Assembly: GCA_038239145.1 (NCBI GenBank) | Contig: JBBSFB010000002.1 | Coordinates: 82,046 to 146,045 of the forward strand | Direction: 5' to 3' | DNA from: PALSA-610 sp038239145 | GTDB taxonomy: Bacteria; Actinomycetota; Acidimicrobiia; IMCC26256; PALSA-610 | DNA length: 64,000 nt | Shown: positions 7,820 to 17,631 of the stretch, piece by piece | How the letters are laid out: each line of letters opens with the position of its first letter | Position numbering within the stretch: position 1 is the first letter of the stretch | Made by a program: the position numbers and the translations under genes | Notes under the pieces: model-generated | Databases searched by the model: none | What the model saw: only the letters and a program-made list of their open reading frames with translations | What the model was told of the DNA's origin: nothing

Positions 7820-9310
7820 TTACGGGAGGCCGGCGCGCGAATCGTCGCGACACGTCGCGCCACTGCGGGCGCCGATGTTGCGCAGCTTCGTGGTCTCGAG
7901 TGCGGTTGGTTCGTGGTCGGCGAGGCTCCGCACGAGCGCCTCGGCGCCCGGAGTCGCGATCGCGATGCGCGCGACGCATCGGGCGAAGACCGCGGTCGCC
8001 TGGCCTTGCGCGGCTGCGACCGTGATGCTCGAGCTGAACTCGAGCACGTCGATCATCTCGTGGAACCGCGGCGACGAGGGTTCGGGCGCGCGCTTCCCCG
8101 GGTCACACACCGTGAAGCCGACGAGATCGCCGGCCGCATCGAGCGAGGTCCGCGCCCGCCCCTTAGCCCACACCTGGATCGCCTCGAGGAGCGGTTGGCG
8201 ACTGGACGCGTCGGCAGGAGCCACGGCGACCCGGTAGCAGACGATGCCCTTGCTCGCGAAGGACACCGCCCGGCCCCCACCGACGAGATTCGCGACGCGC
8301 AGCGCGCGCGCCGGATCAATGCGGAGGGCCAAGGTGAGATACATCTCGAACGGCCCGAACGACTCGGGATCCCCGACATCCGCGGCACCGGCCGAGGGTG
8401 CGGGCATGGCGACGAGGACCGGCGGGTCGACGTCTCCGGTCGACGTGAAGACCTCGGTCGACGGTGTGGGTCCGGTGAGGGCATCGTTGACCGCGCCGTT
8501 GCCGCCCGACTGGAGCAGCACCCGGATCGTCGGCGGCCCGAACTCGTACGGCGCACCGAAGAGCAGGTGGACGAGGTCCGGAACGCCGGCGGTCTCGTTG
8601 CCGACCCGGCCGCTCTCGGCCTTGTTCTCACGGTCGTACTCGGCCTGGTCTGCAGTCGAGAGTTGCTTGAGGTAGTCGTCCTGGATCCGGACCGCATCGC
8701 CCTCCACGAGCGCGCGCAGCGCGCCCGCGTCCCCGGTGTGGGAATCGTCCGCCCGCTTCTGGACCTTCGTGAGATCGAAGTGCTGGTCCTGGAGCACGTG
8801 CGTCAGCTCGTGCGCGATCGTCACGCGGTGCTGGACGTCGAGGGTCGAGCCCCGCACGATGATGTTCTTTTGGACCGGGTCGTAGTACGCGAGCACGCCC
8901 GACGACTCGTCGGTCGCGAACGCCTTGCCCAGATCATCTTTGCCGCCGACGAGACCGAGCGCGCGGAAGACCGACTCCTCCCGCGCCGTTTTGGCCTTCG
9001 CGGCGCTACTCGTGTCGTCGTTCGATCCGAGCCGGTTCTCGAAGTCGTTCGGTGCGAGATACTCGATCGCGACGGGATGCGCGAAGTCGAGACCGCGCAG
9101 CTGGGCGACCTTCGCGGCGATCGGCGCGACCTGCGGGTCCCACTTCTTCGGATACCACGACTGGGAGGCGTTCACCGCGACGAATGTGCTCCCCGCCGCG
9201 GCCGACAAGAGTGCCGCGAACACCGCGATTGCGATCGACCGGCTCAACGTGCCGGTCGGGCGCGGCGAGCCCATCTCCCGTGCCGGGTCGTCGAACCCGT
9301 CTCCGTACAT
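7820..9310 (-). CDS. Membrane-anchored HExxH metallopeptidase-like protein
   Basis: A 496-residue protein starting MYGDGFDDPAREM. One transmembrane segment (IAIAVFAALLSAAAGSTFVAV, about residues 26-46) is followed by a large extracytoplasmic part. The zinc motif HELTHVLQDQHFDL lies about one third in, and an acidic downstream residue in ALVEGDAVRIQ could be a third ligand. This is typical of gluzincin-like proteins of unknown substrate in actinobacteria. An earlier ATG at 9367 would add 19 residues. It is divergent from the P450 gene. I do not recognise a named gene. Confidence 0.75.
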   Translation of the reverse strand: MYGDGFDDPAREMGSPRPTGTLSRSIAIAVFAALLSAAAGSTFVAVNASQSWYPKKWDPQVAPIAAKVAQLRGLDFAHPVAIEYLAPNDFENRLGSNDDTSSAAKAKTAREESVFRALGLVGGKDDLGKAFATDESSGVLAYYDPVQKNIIVRGSTLDVQHRVTIAHELTHVLQDQHFDLTKVQKRADDSHTGDAGALRALVEGDAVRIQDDYLKQLSTADQAEYDRENKAESGRVGNETAGVPDLVHLLFGAPYEFGPPTIRVLLQSGGNGAVNDALTGPTPSTEVFTSTGDVDPPVLVAMPAPSAGAADVGDPESFGPFEMYLTLALRIDPARALRVANLVGGGRAVSFASKGIVCYRVAVAPADASSRQPLLEAIQVWAKGRARTSLDAAGDLVGFTVCDPGKRAPEPSSPRFHEMIDVLEFSSSITVAAAQGQATAVFARCVARIAIATPGAEALVRSLADHEPTALETTKLRNIGARSGATCRDDSRAGLP

Positions 9311-9405
9311 GGAGTTCTCATCGACGGCACCAACTCCCTTCCTGAGAGCATCATGACCTCGCCGCACCCAGAGGCCGGTCGGCGGCCGCTCGGTAGCATG
9401 CCGCC

Positions 9406-10608
9406 GTGTTCGATCCCTTCGATCCGGCCCAGTCCCGAGACGCGTGGGACCTGCTCCGGGAGCTGCGCAACGCCGGTCCCCTCGCCACTGTCGCCGGGGA
9501 TCTGCGCTATGTCACGCGCCACGCCGAAGCCCGTGCCGTGCTCCGCGACAACGAGACCTTCTCCAACGCATCGGGTCTCAAGGCGCCGGGCGTCGACATC
9601 CCGAGCGAAGATCGGCTCCTCGGGGAGCTGGACCCGCCCCGCCACACCGCGGTCCGGCGCGTGATGGTCACGGCCATGACCCCGAAGGTCGTGCACGCCG
9701 CGGAACCGTTCATCGAGACGACGGCAGCCACGTTGCTGGACGCGCTGCCCCGAGAGCGATTCGACCTCGTCGCGTCGTACACGGGAGTGCTGCCGAACCG
9801 GGTCACCGTCTATCTGCTCGGGTTCGATCCCGCCGACTCCGACCAGCTTGCACGGTGGGCCAGGGAATTGATGGAGAGCACGTTCCCGCTGCTCAACCGC
9901 ACCGAGCGGGGGGTGGGCTTTGCGGCCGCGTTCCCGGATTTCGCGGGCTACATCGACGCGCGGATCGCGGAGCGCTGGGCTCAACTCGCCGCCGGCGAGG
10001 ATCGCGACGACGTGCTCGCGCGTCTGCTCCGCCTGCAGGTCGACGACGAGCCGCTTCCGCCCCAGCAGTTGCGGGCGCTGGTGCGCAACCTCATCACCGG
10101 CGGCCTCACCACGACCAGCCAGCTGCTCGGCAACCTGCTGTACGAGATCGTCTCCCGACCCGAGCTCGAAGCCGCCCTGCGCGATGATCGCGCGCTCTTG
10201 ACGACCACCATCGAAGAGAGCTTGCGGCTCTCGCCGCCCCTGCTGATCCTGGCACGCGGGTGCGTGCGCGAGACGGAGATCGCGGGCTGCCCGGTGCACG
10301 CGGGTGAGCGCGTGGTCATCGGCGCCGCCTCGGCGAACCGCGATGAACGCGTGTTCACCGACGCCGAGGAGTTCCACGCCGATCGAGAGAACGCCGATCA
10401 GCACCTCACCTTCGGCTACGGCCCCCACGTGTGCCCGGGCGCAACCCTCGCTCGTGCCGTTGCGCGCATCGGCGTCGACGCGGTGCTCGATCACTTCCCG
10501 CCGGGCGAGCTCCGCCTCGAGCCGGATTTCGTCTTCGAACAGGTGCCGACGTACTTCGAACACGGGCCCCGCCGGCTTCTTGTCGTTCGCGCGCCCCAAC
10601 CGGGCTAA
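9406..10608 (+). CDS. Cytochrome P450
   Basis: A 400-residue protein with a GTG start, the usual size for soluble bacterial P450s. The heme-binding motif is FGYGPHVCPGATLAR near the C-terminus, with the Cys thiolate ligand. The ExxR motif is in TTIEESLRLSPPLLILARG. The I-helix reads VRNLITGGLTTTSQLLGNLL, so the usual acidic-Thr pair is replaced by a Leu-Thr-Thr. The substrate cannot be told, and no ferredoxin or reductase gene is adjacent. The end overlaps the convergent M15 peptidase gene by 4 bases. Confidence 0.95.
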   Translation: MFDPFDPAQSRDAWDLLRELRNAGPLATVAGDLRYVTRHAEARAVLRDNETFSNASGLKAPGVDIPSEDRLLGELDPPRHTAVRRVMVTAMTPKVVHAAEPFIETTAATLLDALPRERFDLVASYTGVLPNRVTVYLLGFDPADSDQLARWARELMESTFPLLNRTERGVGFAAAFPDFAGYIDARIAERWAQLAAGEDRDDVLARLLRLQVDDEPLPPQQLRALVRNLITGGLTTTSQLLGNLLYEIVSRPELEAALRDDRALLTTTIEESLRLSPPLLILARGCVRETEIAGCPVHAGERVVIGAASANRDERVFTDAEEFHADRENADQHLTFGYGPHVCPGATLARAVARIGVDAVLDHFPPGELRLEPDFVFEQVPTYFEHGPRRLLVVRAPQPG

Positions 10609-11969
10609 GCGTGCGCGTCGCCGAACCCGAAGACCTCACGGTCGGCGAGCTCGAGCCAGTAACCGTGGCCGGTTCGGGTCGGAACCATCCCCACCGCGGG
10701 TGACGGGATCCGCAACGACGCGAGCGAACCGGCGAAGCGTGCGTCACCGAAGGCGAATATCCCTCCGTCGGCCGCGACCATCCAATATCCCTTACCCGTA
10801 GGCGTGCCCGCCATCCCGACGATGGGCGAGTTCAGGTGGATGTTCCCGGTCGAGCCGTAAAAGTGCGCGTCGCCGTAGCTGAAGACACCCCCGTCGCTCG
10901 CGACGAGCCAGTAGCCCTTGCCGCTTGCGGTCGGAGCCATGCCGTCGACGGGTGAGTTCAGGTGCATCGCGCCGGTCGAGCCGTAGAAGTGCGCGTCACC
11001 GAACGTGAACACGCCGCCGTCCCACGCCAACAGCCAGTATCCGTGACCCGAAGTTGACGGTGTGATCGCATTCACCGGCTGGGTCAGACGCAGGTTCCCG
11101 CACGAGCCGTAGAAGTGCGCGTCGCCCAAGCTGAAGACGCCGCCGTCGGCGCCCACCATCCAATAACCCCCGCGATCGTGCGTGTCGGCGGCCCCGACCA
11201 TGACCCAGCTGATGTGCGTCGCGGCTGGCGAGCCGCGGTTCACGAAGTTGCCGTGCGGCTCGATGCCACCGAGACCGTCGACCGTCGCGTACCCCTTGTC
11301 GTCGGCGCTCGGCAGCAGTGCGACGGCGTCGCCCCGGATCGTCGACGCGCCGAGATTGCCGCCGTCGCCGACCCACTCCCAGTGCCACGGCTCGGGGCAG
11401 GTGCTCCCGCCCGGTTCCGCGAACGCGGGATGGTTCCAGCCGAGCGATCCGGCGATCTGCTTCATGATCGCGTAGCCCCGGCTCCCGAACGTGAGCGACT
11501 GCCCGGCGTCGGTGAGATCAGTGGCCTTGCCCCACCCGTGGTACGAGTGACCGACGGGCGTGCCGTTCGCCGCGGTGCCGACTGTCGCGACGCACGCGGG
11601 ATTGTTGCCGGGTTGGTTCGCTTGATTCGCGAACTTCACCTCGTCCGAGAGCGGTCGGTAGCACTGGTCGGCGCCGAGCGCGTCGTTCACCTCGCGGGCC
11701 ATCGCGAAGATGCGGGCCAGGCTCGGTCCGGCTTCACGTGCGGTCACGCAACTCGGCGCGACGTTGACGAGTCGCGACACCGGAACGACTCCGTTGACCG
11801 CGCCGGCCAACGGAGTTGGTCGGTTGTTCGGATTGATCGGGCTCGCTGCACCGGCAGTGGTGACACCGCACAACGCGAAACCGATTGCGACACCCGTGAC
11901 CAAGGTCGCCGACCGGCGAGGGGAGATGCGCACGCGCGCATTCAACCAGGGAAACTCAGTGCGCGTCAC
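10605..11969 (-). CDS. Secreted M15 (VanY-like) peptidase with C-terminal repeat domain
   Basis: A 454-residue protein. Residues 1-42 form a signal peptide/anchor (ATLVTGVAIGFALCGVTTAGAA). Residues ~70-210 carry the D-Ala-D-Ala carboxypeptidase motifs: HSYHGWGKATDLTD and PWHWEWVGDGG. Residues ~245-454 hold about five tandem copies of a ~45-residue unit of the form GYW(M/L)VxxDGGVFSxGDAHFYGS, each followed by LNSPxxGMxPTxxGK. The peptidase domain probably trims peptidoglycan peptides; the repeats may form a propeller-like wall- or surface-binding module. This repeat type seems common in secreted Acidimicrobiia proteins, though I state that from memory. Confidence 0.88.
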   Translation of the reverse strand: MTRTEFPWLNARVRISPRRSATLVTGVAIGFALCGVTTAGAASPINPNNRPTPLAGAVNGVVPVSRLVNVAPSCVTAREAGPSLARIFAMAREVNDALGADQCYRPLSDEVKFANQANQPGNNPACVATVGTAANGTPVGHSYHGWGKATDLTDAGQSLTFGSRGYAIMKQIAGSLGWNHPAFAEPGGSTCPEPWHWEWVGDGGNLGASTIRGDAVALLPSADDKGYATVDGLGGIEPHGNFVNRGSPAATHISWVMVGAADTHDRGGYWMVGADGGVFSLGDAHFYGSCGNLRLTQPVNAITPSTSGHGYWLLAWDGGVFTFGDAHFYGSTGAMHLNSPVDGMAPTASGKGYWLVASDGGVFSYGDAHFYGSTGNIHLNSPIVGMAGTPTGKGYWMVAADGGIFAFGDARFAGSLASLRIPSPAVGMVPTRTGHGYWLELADREVFGFGDAHA

Positions 11970-12001
11970 GCACCGACCTTACGACCCGTTCGGTGAACGG
12001 G

Positions 12002-12457
12002 TCAGAAGAGCTTGGCGAAGTCGAAGGTGCGCCAGCGGACGGGCCGGAGCCGGACCGTCAATGATTCGCTCGTACGTGGGTTGTTCTCGACGTACCACGC
12101 GCCCAGCTGGTCGCCGAGGTACCGCGCCGCCATTTCCAGCTCGTCGTGCGTCGCGGGCTCCAAGGTGACCGGCCCTTCGACGCTCACGTACTTGTACGGC
12201 ACGGCCTCCGACTGCACGGTGAGCGACGCCCGACCCGCGGCTCGTAGGAGCACGGCTTTGCGGGCGGAGGCCTCGATGCCGACGAGCACCTCACCGTCGA
12301 TGTAGAGGTACCAGATCGGCAACGCGTGTGGACCCCGACCGGGCTCGTCGACCGAGAGCACACCGACGTGCATACCCGCGAGGAACTCGTCGCGCTCGTC
12401 GTGGGTCATCGCCCCCGGGTCGCTCACCTGCGCACTCGCGTCGACCCGGTCAGTCAC
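12002..12457 (-). CDS. Pyridoxamine 5'-phosphate oxidase (PPOX) family protein
   Basis: A 151-residue protein from a GTG that overlaps the upstream MFS gene by 8 bases. The core, DERDEFLAGMHVGVLSVDEPG, ALPIWYLYIDGEVLV, ARKAVLLRAAGRASLTVQSE and KYVSVEGPVTLEP, is the split-barrel flavin/F420-binding fold. Family members are FMN- or F420-dependent reductases/oxidases; the substrate is unknown. An internal ATG at 12409 (MTHDERDEF) is the alternative start. Coupling to the efflux pump suggests co-expression. Confidence 0.85.
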   Translation of the reverse strand: MTDRVDASAQVSDPGAMTHDERDEFLAGMHVGVLSVDEPGRGPHALPIWYLYIDGEVLVGIEASARKAVLLRAAGRASLTVQSEAVPYKYVSVEGPVTLEPATHDELEMAARYLGDQLGAWYVENNPRTSESLTVRLRPVRWRTFDFAKLF

Positions 12458-14123
12458 GTTCGAACGCGACCGCGAGATCGTCTGCCGCTGACCTCGGCGA
12501 CGACGCGCTGGATGCCAACGCGGTGGCGCCGACCGGCCGCGGGGCAGGATCGGGCGTCCGCACCTGCGCGTCCTCGCTGTTGTCAATGGCGCGGGCGGGA
12601 AGCCAGATGAGCACGCCGGCCACCGCGATCAACACGATGACGGCGGCGACGAGCGACGCGAGGTGCAGACCACCGATGAAGCTCTCGTGCGCAGCCGACA
12701 CGATCTGCGAGCGGTACCGCGCACCCGCCGGGGAGCCGACGACGTCGACGGCACGACCGACCGAGTCGCGCGCGGCGGTGACCAGCGGAGCCGGCACCTT
12801 GCCCGCGAGGCGCGACGCGAGGTTCGGGCCGTAGTGCGACGAGAGGATGGAGCCGAGCACGGCGACGCCGACTGCGCCACCGACCTGACGGGTGGTGTCG
12901 TTCATAGCCGAACCGACGCCGGCCTTCTCGCGCGGCAACGATCCCATGATCGACTCGGTCGCGGGCGACATGACGTTGCCCATGCCCACACCCATGATCA
13001 CCGTGACGATGACCACGTGCATCGCACTCGATCCGACGTCGAACGTGACGATGCCGAGCAGCGAGACCACGACCAGCAGGAGCCCGATCGCGACGACCAC
13101 CTTGTTCCCGAGGCGGGCGACGAAGCGCGGGCTCAAGAACGCGAAGATCATCAGTGCCGCCGACTGCGGGATGAGGATCGCTCCGGCCTTCAGCGTGGAG
13201 TAGCCGAGCACCGACTGCAGGTACTGGGTCAGCAGGAAGATCGTGCCGTACAGCGCGAGGAACACGAGCATGATCGCCGAGCTCGCGGCGGAGAAGCGCG
13301 GGTTCTGGAAGAAGTGCAGATCGAGCATCGGGCTCGACGACTTCAACTCCCACATGAAGAAGCTCGTCAACAGCGCCGCGCCGACTGCGAATCCGACGAC
13401 GATCTCTGTCGATGTCCACCCGTGGCTCGGGGCCTCGATGATGGCCCACAGCAACACGCCGAGACTGAGGATCGAGAGTCCGGCGCCGACCGGGTCGAGG
13501 CGGGGCGTCGTGCGGTCTGAGGAGTCGGGGACAAAGAAGTAGCCGAGCAGCAACGCGGTGACGACGATCGGCACGTTCACGAGGAACACCGAGCCCCACC
13601 AGAAGTGTGTGAGCAGTGCGCCGCCCGCGACCGGACCGATGCCGACACCGAGAGCCGAGACCCCGGCCCAAACGCCGATGGCGACCGCCCGTTCCTTCGG
13701 GGAATGGAACACGTTCGACAGGATCGACAGCGTGCCGGGCATGATGCACGCGCCGCCGATGCCCATGAGCGAACGGGTCCCGACGAGTACTCCGGCGGAC
13801 GGCGCGAACGCCGACAGCACCGAGCCGGTACCGAACACGATGAGGCCGAAGGTGAGGAACTTGTAGCGACCGAACCGGTCACCGAGGCTGCCCATCGTGA
13901 GCAGCAGGCCCGCGAAGACGAGGGTGTAGGAGTCGACGATCCATTGGAGCGCGCTCCCGGAAGCGCCGAGACCGCCCGCGTTCTTCGTGTGTGCAAGCGT
14001 CGGCAAGGCGACGTTCAGAATGGTGTTGTCGAGCCCGATCACCATCAGGCTGATGCACAGCACCGCGAGAGTCAGCCACCGGCGCCGATGTGCGACCTCG
14101 GGATTCTTCAGTTCCGATCGCAC
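12450..14123 (-). CDS. MFS transporter, DHA2 (EmrB/QacA) family
   Basis: A 557-residue protein with 14 predicted membrane segments. The antiporter motif at the start of the family is seen as LDNTILNVALPTLA, followed by the motif A loop GSLGDRFGRYKF. The family exports drugs and other hydrophobic compounds by proton antiport. The GTG start at 14123 is supported by continuous homology from RRRWLTLAVLCISLM. The last ~50 residues are a low-complexity cytoplasmic tail. It is coupled to a PPOX protein downstream. No regulator gene is adjacent. Confidence 0.93.
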   Translation of the reverse strand: MRSELKNPEVAHRRRWLTLAVLCISLMVIGLDNTILNVALPTLAHTKNAGGLGASGSALQWIVDSYTLVFAGLLLTMGSLGDRFGRYKFLTFGLIVFGTGSVLSAFAPSAGVLVGTRSLMGIGGACIMPGTLSILSNVFHSPKERAVAIGVWAGVSALGVGIGPVAGGALLTHFWWGSVFLVNVPIVVTALLLGYFFVPDSSDRTTPRLDPVGAGLSILSLGVLLWAIIEAPSHGWTSTEIVVGFAVGAALLTSFFMWELKSSSPMLDLHFFQNPRFSAASSAIMLVFLALYGTIFLLTQYLQSVLGYSTLKAGAILIPQSAALMIFAFLSPRFVARLGNKVVVAIGLLLVVVSLLGIVTFDVGSSAMHVVIVTVIMGVGMGNVMSPATESIMGSLPREKAGVGSAMNDTTRQVGGAVGVAVLGSILSSHYGPNLASRLAGKVPAPLVTAARDSVGRAVDVVGSPAGARYRSQIVSAAHESFIGGLHLASLVAAVIVLIAVAGVLIWLPARAIDNSEDAQVRTPDPAPRPVGATALASSASSPRSAADDLAVAFERD

Positions 14124-14213
14124 ACGCGCCCCTTCTCGACCGATTCAACCTATGACGAGGGAAGACACCTCCCGGGCCAGTTTCATTCCCTGATCACGCA
14201 ATCCCGGAGTTCG

Positions 14214-15587
14214 TTACGCAATCCAGACGGTCTTCACGTTGCAGAACGCGCGTATGCCCTGGGAGGACAGCTCACGGCCGAACCCGGACTCCTTGACTCC
14301 TCCGAACGGGAGCTCCGGATACGACGTGGTCATGCCGTTGACGAACACCGCACCGGCATCGAGCGCCTCGACGAACTGGGCCTGTTCGGCCGCGTCGGTG
14401 GACCAGATGTTCGATCCGAGCCCGAACACGGTCGCGTTCGCCAGCTCGATCGCCTCTTCGGCGGAGCTCACGCGAAACAGCTGGGCGACGGGCCCGAAGA
14501 TCTCCTCGTAGTAGATCCGCATCTCCGCGGTGATGTCGGTGACAACAGTCGGCGGAATGAACCAGCCCGGACGGTCGACGCGCGTCCCACCGCACAGCAC
14601 CCGCGCGCCCTTCGTGGTCGCGTCGGCGAGGAACTCCTCGACGTCGCGGAGGCCCTGCTCGTTCGCGAGCGGGCCGATGTCGGTGGACTCGTCCATCGGA
14701 TCGCCGACGCGCAGCGCCTTCATGCGCGCGACGAACTTCTCTTCGAATGCATCGGCCACCTCGGTATGCACGATGAACCGCTTGGCTGCGATGCAACTCT
14801 GACCGTTGTTCTGCACGCGCGCCGTCACGGCAATCTGTGCCGCCCGGTCGAGGTCGGCCGACGGCATCACCACGAACGGATCGCTGCCGCCCAACTCCAA
14901 TACAACAGGCTTCAGCATCTCCCCCGCGATGCTCCCGATCGACCGTCCGGCCGGCGTGCTGCCGGTGAGCGTGGCCGCGCGTACGCGCGGGTCACGCAGG
15001 ATCCGTTCGACCGACGACGCGCCGATGAGCAGAGTCTGGAACGCGCCGTCCGGAAAGCCGGCCCGACGAAACGTGTCCTCGAGCAGGAGCGCGGTCTGGG
15101 GCACATTGGACGCGTGTTTCAGCAGCCCGACGTTTCCCGCCATGAGAGCCGGAGCCGCAAACCGGATGACCTGCCAGAGCGGGAAGTTCCACGGCATCAC
15201 CGCGAGCACCGGGCCGAGAGGCTGATACCGCACGTACGCGCGGGACGCGCCGACCGCGGCCGCGTCGGCGGGTTCGTCGGAGAGGAAGGCCTCGGCGTGC
15301 TCGGCATAGAACCGGCAGCCCTTGGCGCACTTCATGACCTCCGCGCGCGCCGAGACGACGGTCTTGCCCATCTCGGTCGTCATCACTCGCGCGATCTCTT
15401 CACACGCCGACTCGAGCCGGTCGGCGGCTGCGTTCATCCAGCGGGCCCGGTCGGAGAACGTCGTCGTGCGGAACTCGACCGCCGTCGCCGCCGCTCGCGT
15501 GATGCGCTCGTCGACCTCGGCATCGGTGAGCGACTCGAAGGACTTCTCGATCTCTCCGGTCGCCGGATTCGTGGTTGCAATGGCCAT
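14214..15587 (-). CDS. Aldehyde dehydrogenase (succinate-semialdehyde dehydrogenase type)
   Basis: A 457-residue protein starting MAIATTNPATGEIEKSFE. The catalytic Cys is in NNGQSCIAAKRFIVH, the general base Glu in VLELGGSDPF, the Asn in PWNFPLWQVIRFAAPA, and the C-terminal motif is PFGGVKESGFGRELS. It oxidises an aldehyde to the acid with NAD(P)+. The NPATGE start and short length resemble GabD/Sad enzymes that act on succinate semialdehyde, but the substrate is not proven. It is divergent from the Baeyer-Villiger monooxygenase gene across 51 bases. Confidence 0.93.
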   Translation of the reverse strand: MAIATTNPATGEIEKSFESLTDAEVDERITRAAATAVEFRTTTFSDRARWMNAAADRLESACEEIARVMTTEMGKTVVSARAEVMKCAKGCRFYAEHAEAFLSDEPADAAAVGASRAYVRYQPLGPVLAVMPWNFPLWQVIRFAAPALMAGNVGLLKHASNVPQTALLLEDTFRRAGFPDGAFQTLLIGASSVERILRDPRVRAATLTGSTPAGRSIGSIAGEMLKPVVLELGGSDPFVVMPSADLDRAAQIAVTARVQNNGQSCIAAKRFIVHTEVADAFEEKFVARMKALRVGDPMDESTDIGPLANEQGLRDVEEFLADATTKGARVLCGGTRVDRPGWFIPPTVVTDITAEMRIYYEEIFGPVAQLFRVSSAEEAIELANATVFGLGSNIWSTDAAEQAQFVEALDAGAVFVNGMTTSYPELPFGGVKESGFGRELSSQGIRAFCNVKTVWIA

Positions 15588-15638
15588 ACGACCTTGTATC
15601 ACGCGCCCACGTGCCGGAGGTCCCGAGGGTGCCAAGAT

Positions 15639-17603
15639 GTGTCCGTGAGCGAGAGCCGGTTTTCGTCCAGCCCCTTCGTCGGCGAAGTCGAGCCGATCGT
15701 CGAGTCCGACGATCGGATCCGCGCCTACCTCGAGGAAGCCGAGGTCCCGCCGCTCCTGCCTTCGCTCGCGTACCTGACCGGCGACCTCACGCTGCTGCGG
15801 GACGGCCTGCGGCCCGATGCCGTCGGCCTCGGGATGCCCCAGGGTGGGCTCAGCGCCGACCAGCAGGCCGAAGCCCGGGCGATCGCGCTCGAGACCTTGA
15901 TCCGGTTCCGCGACGGGGGGTGCCGGCCCGCACCGCCGCCGGGCGAGGCCGACACGCTCCGCATCATGGAGTTCGCCGTCGGCGGGGGCGCCGACATGGC
16001 CGCGTACCTCCCGCTGCTCGAAGAGGAGCTCGCAGTGCGGGGCGAGGACCGCCGGGCGCCGGCGTGGTCCAAGGCCGACGTTGCGCCCGACACCGCGTTC
16101 GACGTCGTCGTCATCGGCGCGGGCATGTCGGGCCTCCTCGCCGCCCATCGTCTGCAACAGGCGGGCGTGCCATTCCTGATCTTCGAGAAGAACGACGATG
16201 TCGGTGGCACCTGGCTGGAGAACACGTATCCGGGGTGCCGCGTTGACAACCCGAACCACAACTACAGCTTCTCGTTCGCGCAGCGTCACGACTGGCCGTT
16301 CCACTTCTCCACCCAGGACGTGCTGCTCGACTATTTCCGGCGCTGTGCCGATGCGTTCGGTCTGCGGGACCGGGTGCAGTACTCGACCGAGGTTCGATCG
16401 GCGACATGGTCGGAGCGGGACCGGACCTGGACGGTCGTGGTACGGCGGGCCGACGGAACCGAGGACCGTGTCGTCGCGCACGCGGTCATCAGCGCGGTCG
16501 GACAGCTCAACCGCCCGCTGTATCCCGACATCGCGGGTCGGGAGTCCTTCGCCGGTCCTGCGTTCCACTCGGCCCGGTGGGATCACACGATCGACCTCAG
16601 CGGGAAGCGCGTCGCGGTGATCGGAACCGGCGCAAGCGCGGTGCAGTTCGTTCCCGAGATCGCGCCGGTTGTCGGCGAGCTGCTCGTGTTCCAACGCACG
16701 CCGCCGTGGCTCGGGCCGACCGACGACTATCACGCCGAGGTCGAGCCCGGTCTGCGGTGGCTCTACGCGCACGTCCCTTCGTACAGCGAATGGAATCGCT
16801 TCCTCATCTTCTGGAAGATGGGTGACGGTGTGCTCGCCGGCGTACGCGTCGATCCCGACTGGGACCCGAAGGACAACTCGGTCAGCCTGTTCAATGACAT
16901 CCTGCGCCAACTCCTCACGGGCTACCTGACCCAGCAGTTCCAAGCCCGTCCCGATCTGCTCGAGCGGGTGATCCCCCACTATCCGCCGGCCGCGAAACGG
17001 TTGCTGCGCGACAACGGCGCCTGGCCGGGCGCGCTCCTCCGCGACAACGTGCAACTCCTCACCGGCACCATTCGCGAGATCACAACAACCGGGATCGTGA
17101 CCGCTGACGGGGTTACCCACGACGTCGACGTGATCATCTACGGCACCGGCTTCCAGGCGTCGAAGTTCCTCACGCCGATGCAGGTGACCGGGCGCGACGA
17201 TGTGGACCTGCACGAGCACTGGAAAGGCGACGCGCGCGCCTACCTCGGCATCACGGTGCCCGGGTTCCCGAACCTCTTTTGCCTCTACGGCCCGAACACC
17301 AACATCGTGATCAACGGCAGCATCATCTACTTCTCCGAGTGCGGGGTGCGCTACATCCTCGGATGCCTCGGGATGCTGCTCGGGGGTGGCCACGCCGCGC
17401 TCGACGTGCACACCGACGTGCACGATGATTTCAACGAGCGGGTCGACGCCGAGAATGCGCTGATGGCGTGGGGATGGTCGGAGGTCAGCAGCTGGTACAA
17501 GAACGAGCACGGCCACGTCGCTCAGAACTGGCCGTTCACCCTCTTGGAGTACTGGCAGCGCACGCTCGCGCCCGATCCGGCCGAGTACGAACTCATCGAT
17601 TGA
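15639..17603 (+). CDS. FAD-dependent Baeyer-Villiger monooxygenase (4-hydroxyacetophenone monooxygenase type)
   Basis: A 654-residue protein. Residues 1-150 form an extra N-terminal helical domain typical of HAPMO-like enzymes. The FAD motif VVVIGAGMSGLLAAHRLQQ follows at about 155, the Baeyer-Villiger fingerprint FAGPAFHSARWDH at about 305, and the NADPH motif VAVIGTGASAVQF at about 325. Such enzymes insert oxygen next to a ketone, giving esters or lactones. GTG 15639 or GTG 15645 may start it. It is followed 28 bases later by an SDR, which could supply the ketone or process the product. Confidence 0.93.
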   Translation: MSVSESRFSSSPFVGEVEPIVESDDRIRAYLEEAEVPPLLPSLAYLTGDLTLLRDGLRPDAVGLGMPQGGLSADQQAEARAIALETLIRFRDGGCRPAPPPGEADTLRIMEFAVGGGADMAAYLPLLEEELAVRGEDRRAPAWSKADVAPDTAFDVVVIGAGMSGLLAAHRLQQAGVPFLIFEKNDDVGGTWLENTYPGCRVDNPNHNYSFSFAQRHDWPFHFSTQDVLLDYFRRCADAFGLRDRVQYSTEVRSATWSERDRTWTVVVRRADGTEDRVVAHAVISAVGQLNRPLYPDIAGRESFAGPAFHSARWDHTIDLSGKRVAVIGTGASAVQFVPEIAPVVGELLVFQRTPPWLGPTDDYHAEVEPGLRWLYAHVPSYSEWNRFLIFWKMGDGVLAGVRVDPDWDPKDNSVSLFNDILRQLLTGYLTQQFQARPDLLERVIPHYPPAAKRLLRDNGAWPGALLRDNVQLLTGTIREITTTGIVTADGVTHDVDVIIYGTGFQASKFLTPMQVTGRDDVDLHEHWKGDARAYLGITVPGFPNLFCLYGPNTNIVINGSIIYFSECGVRYILGCLGMLLGGGHAALDVHTDVHDDFNERVDAENALMAWGWSEVSSWYKNEHGHVAQNWPFTLLEYWQRTLAPDPAEYELID

Positions 17604-17631
17604 CTCACCGATTCGCCCCGGGGCGCGATAC

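Noticed and set aside
13605..17603. 1332-codon open frame on the plus strand running over the MFS and ALDH genes into the monooxygenase
   Set aside because: Its upstream part is antisense to real genes and Arg-rich with no domains. Only the last 654 residues (from 15639) are a real protein.
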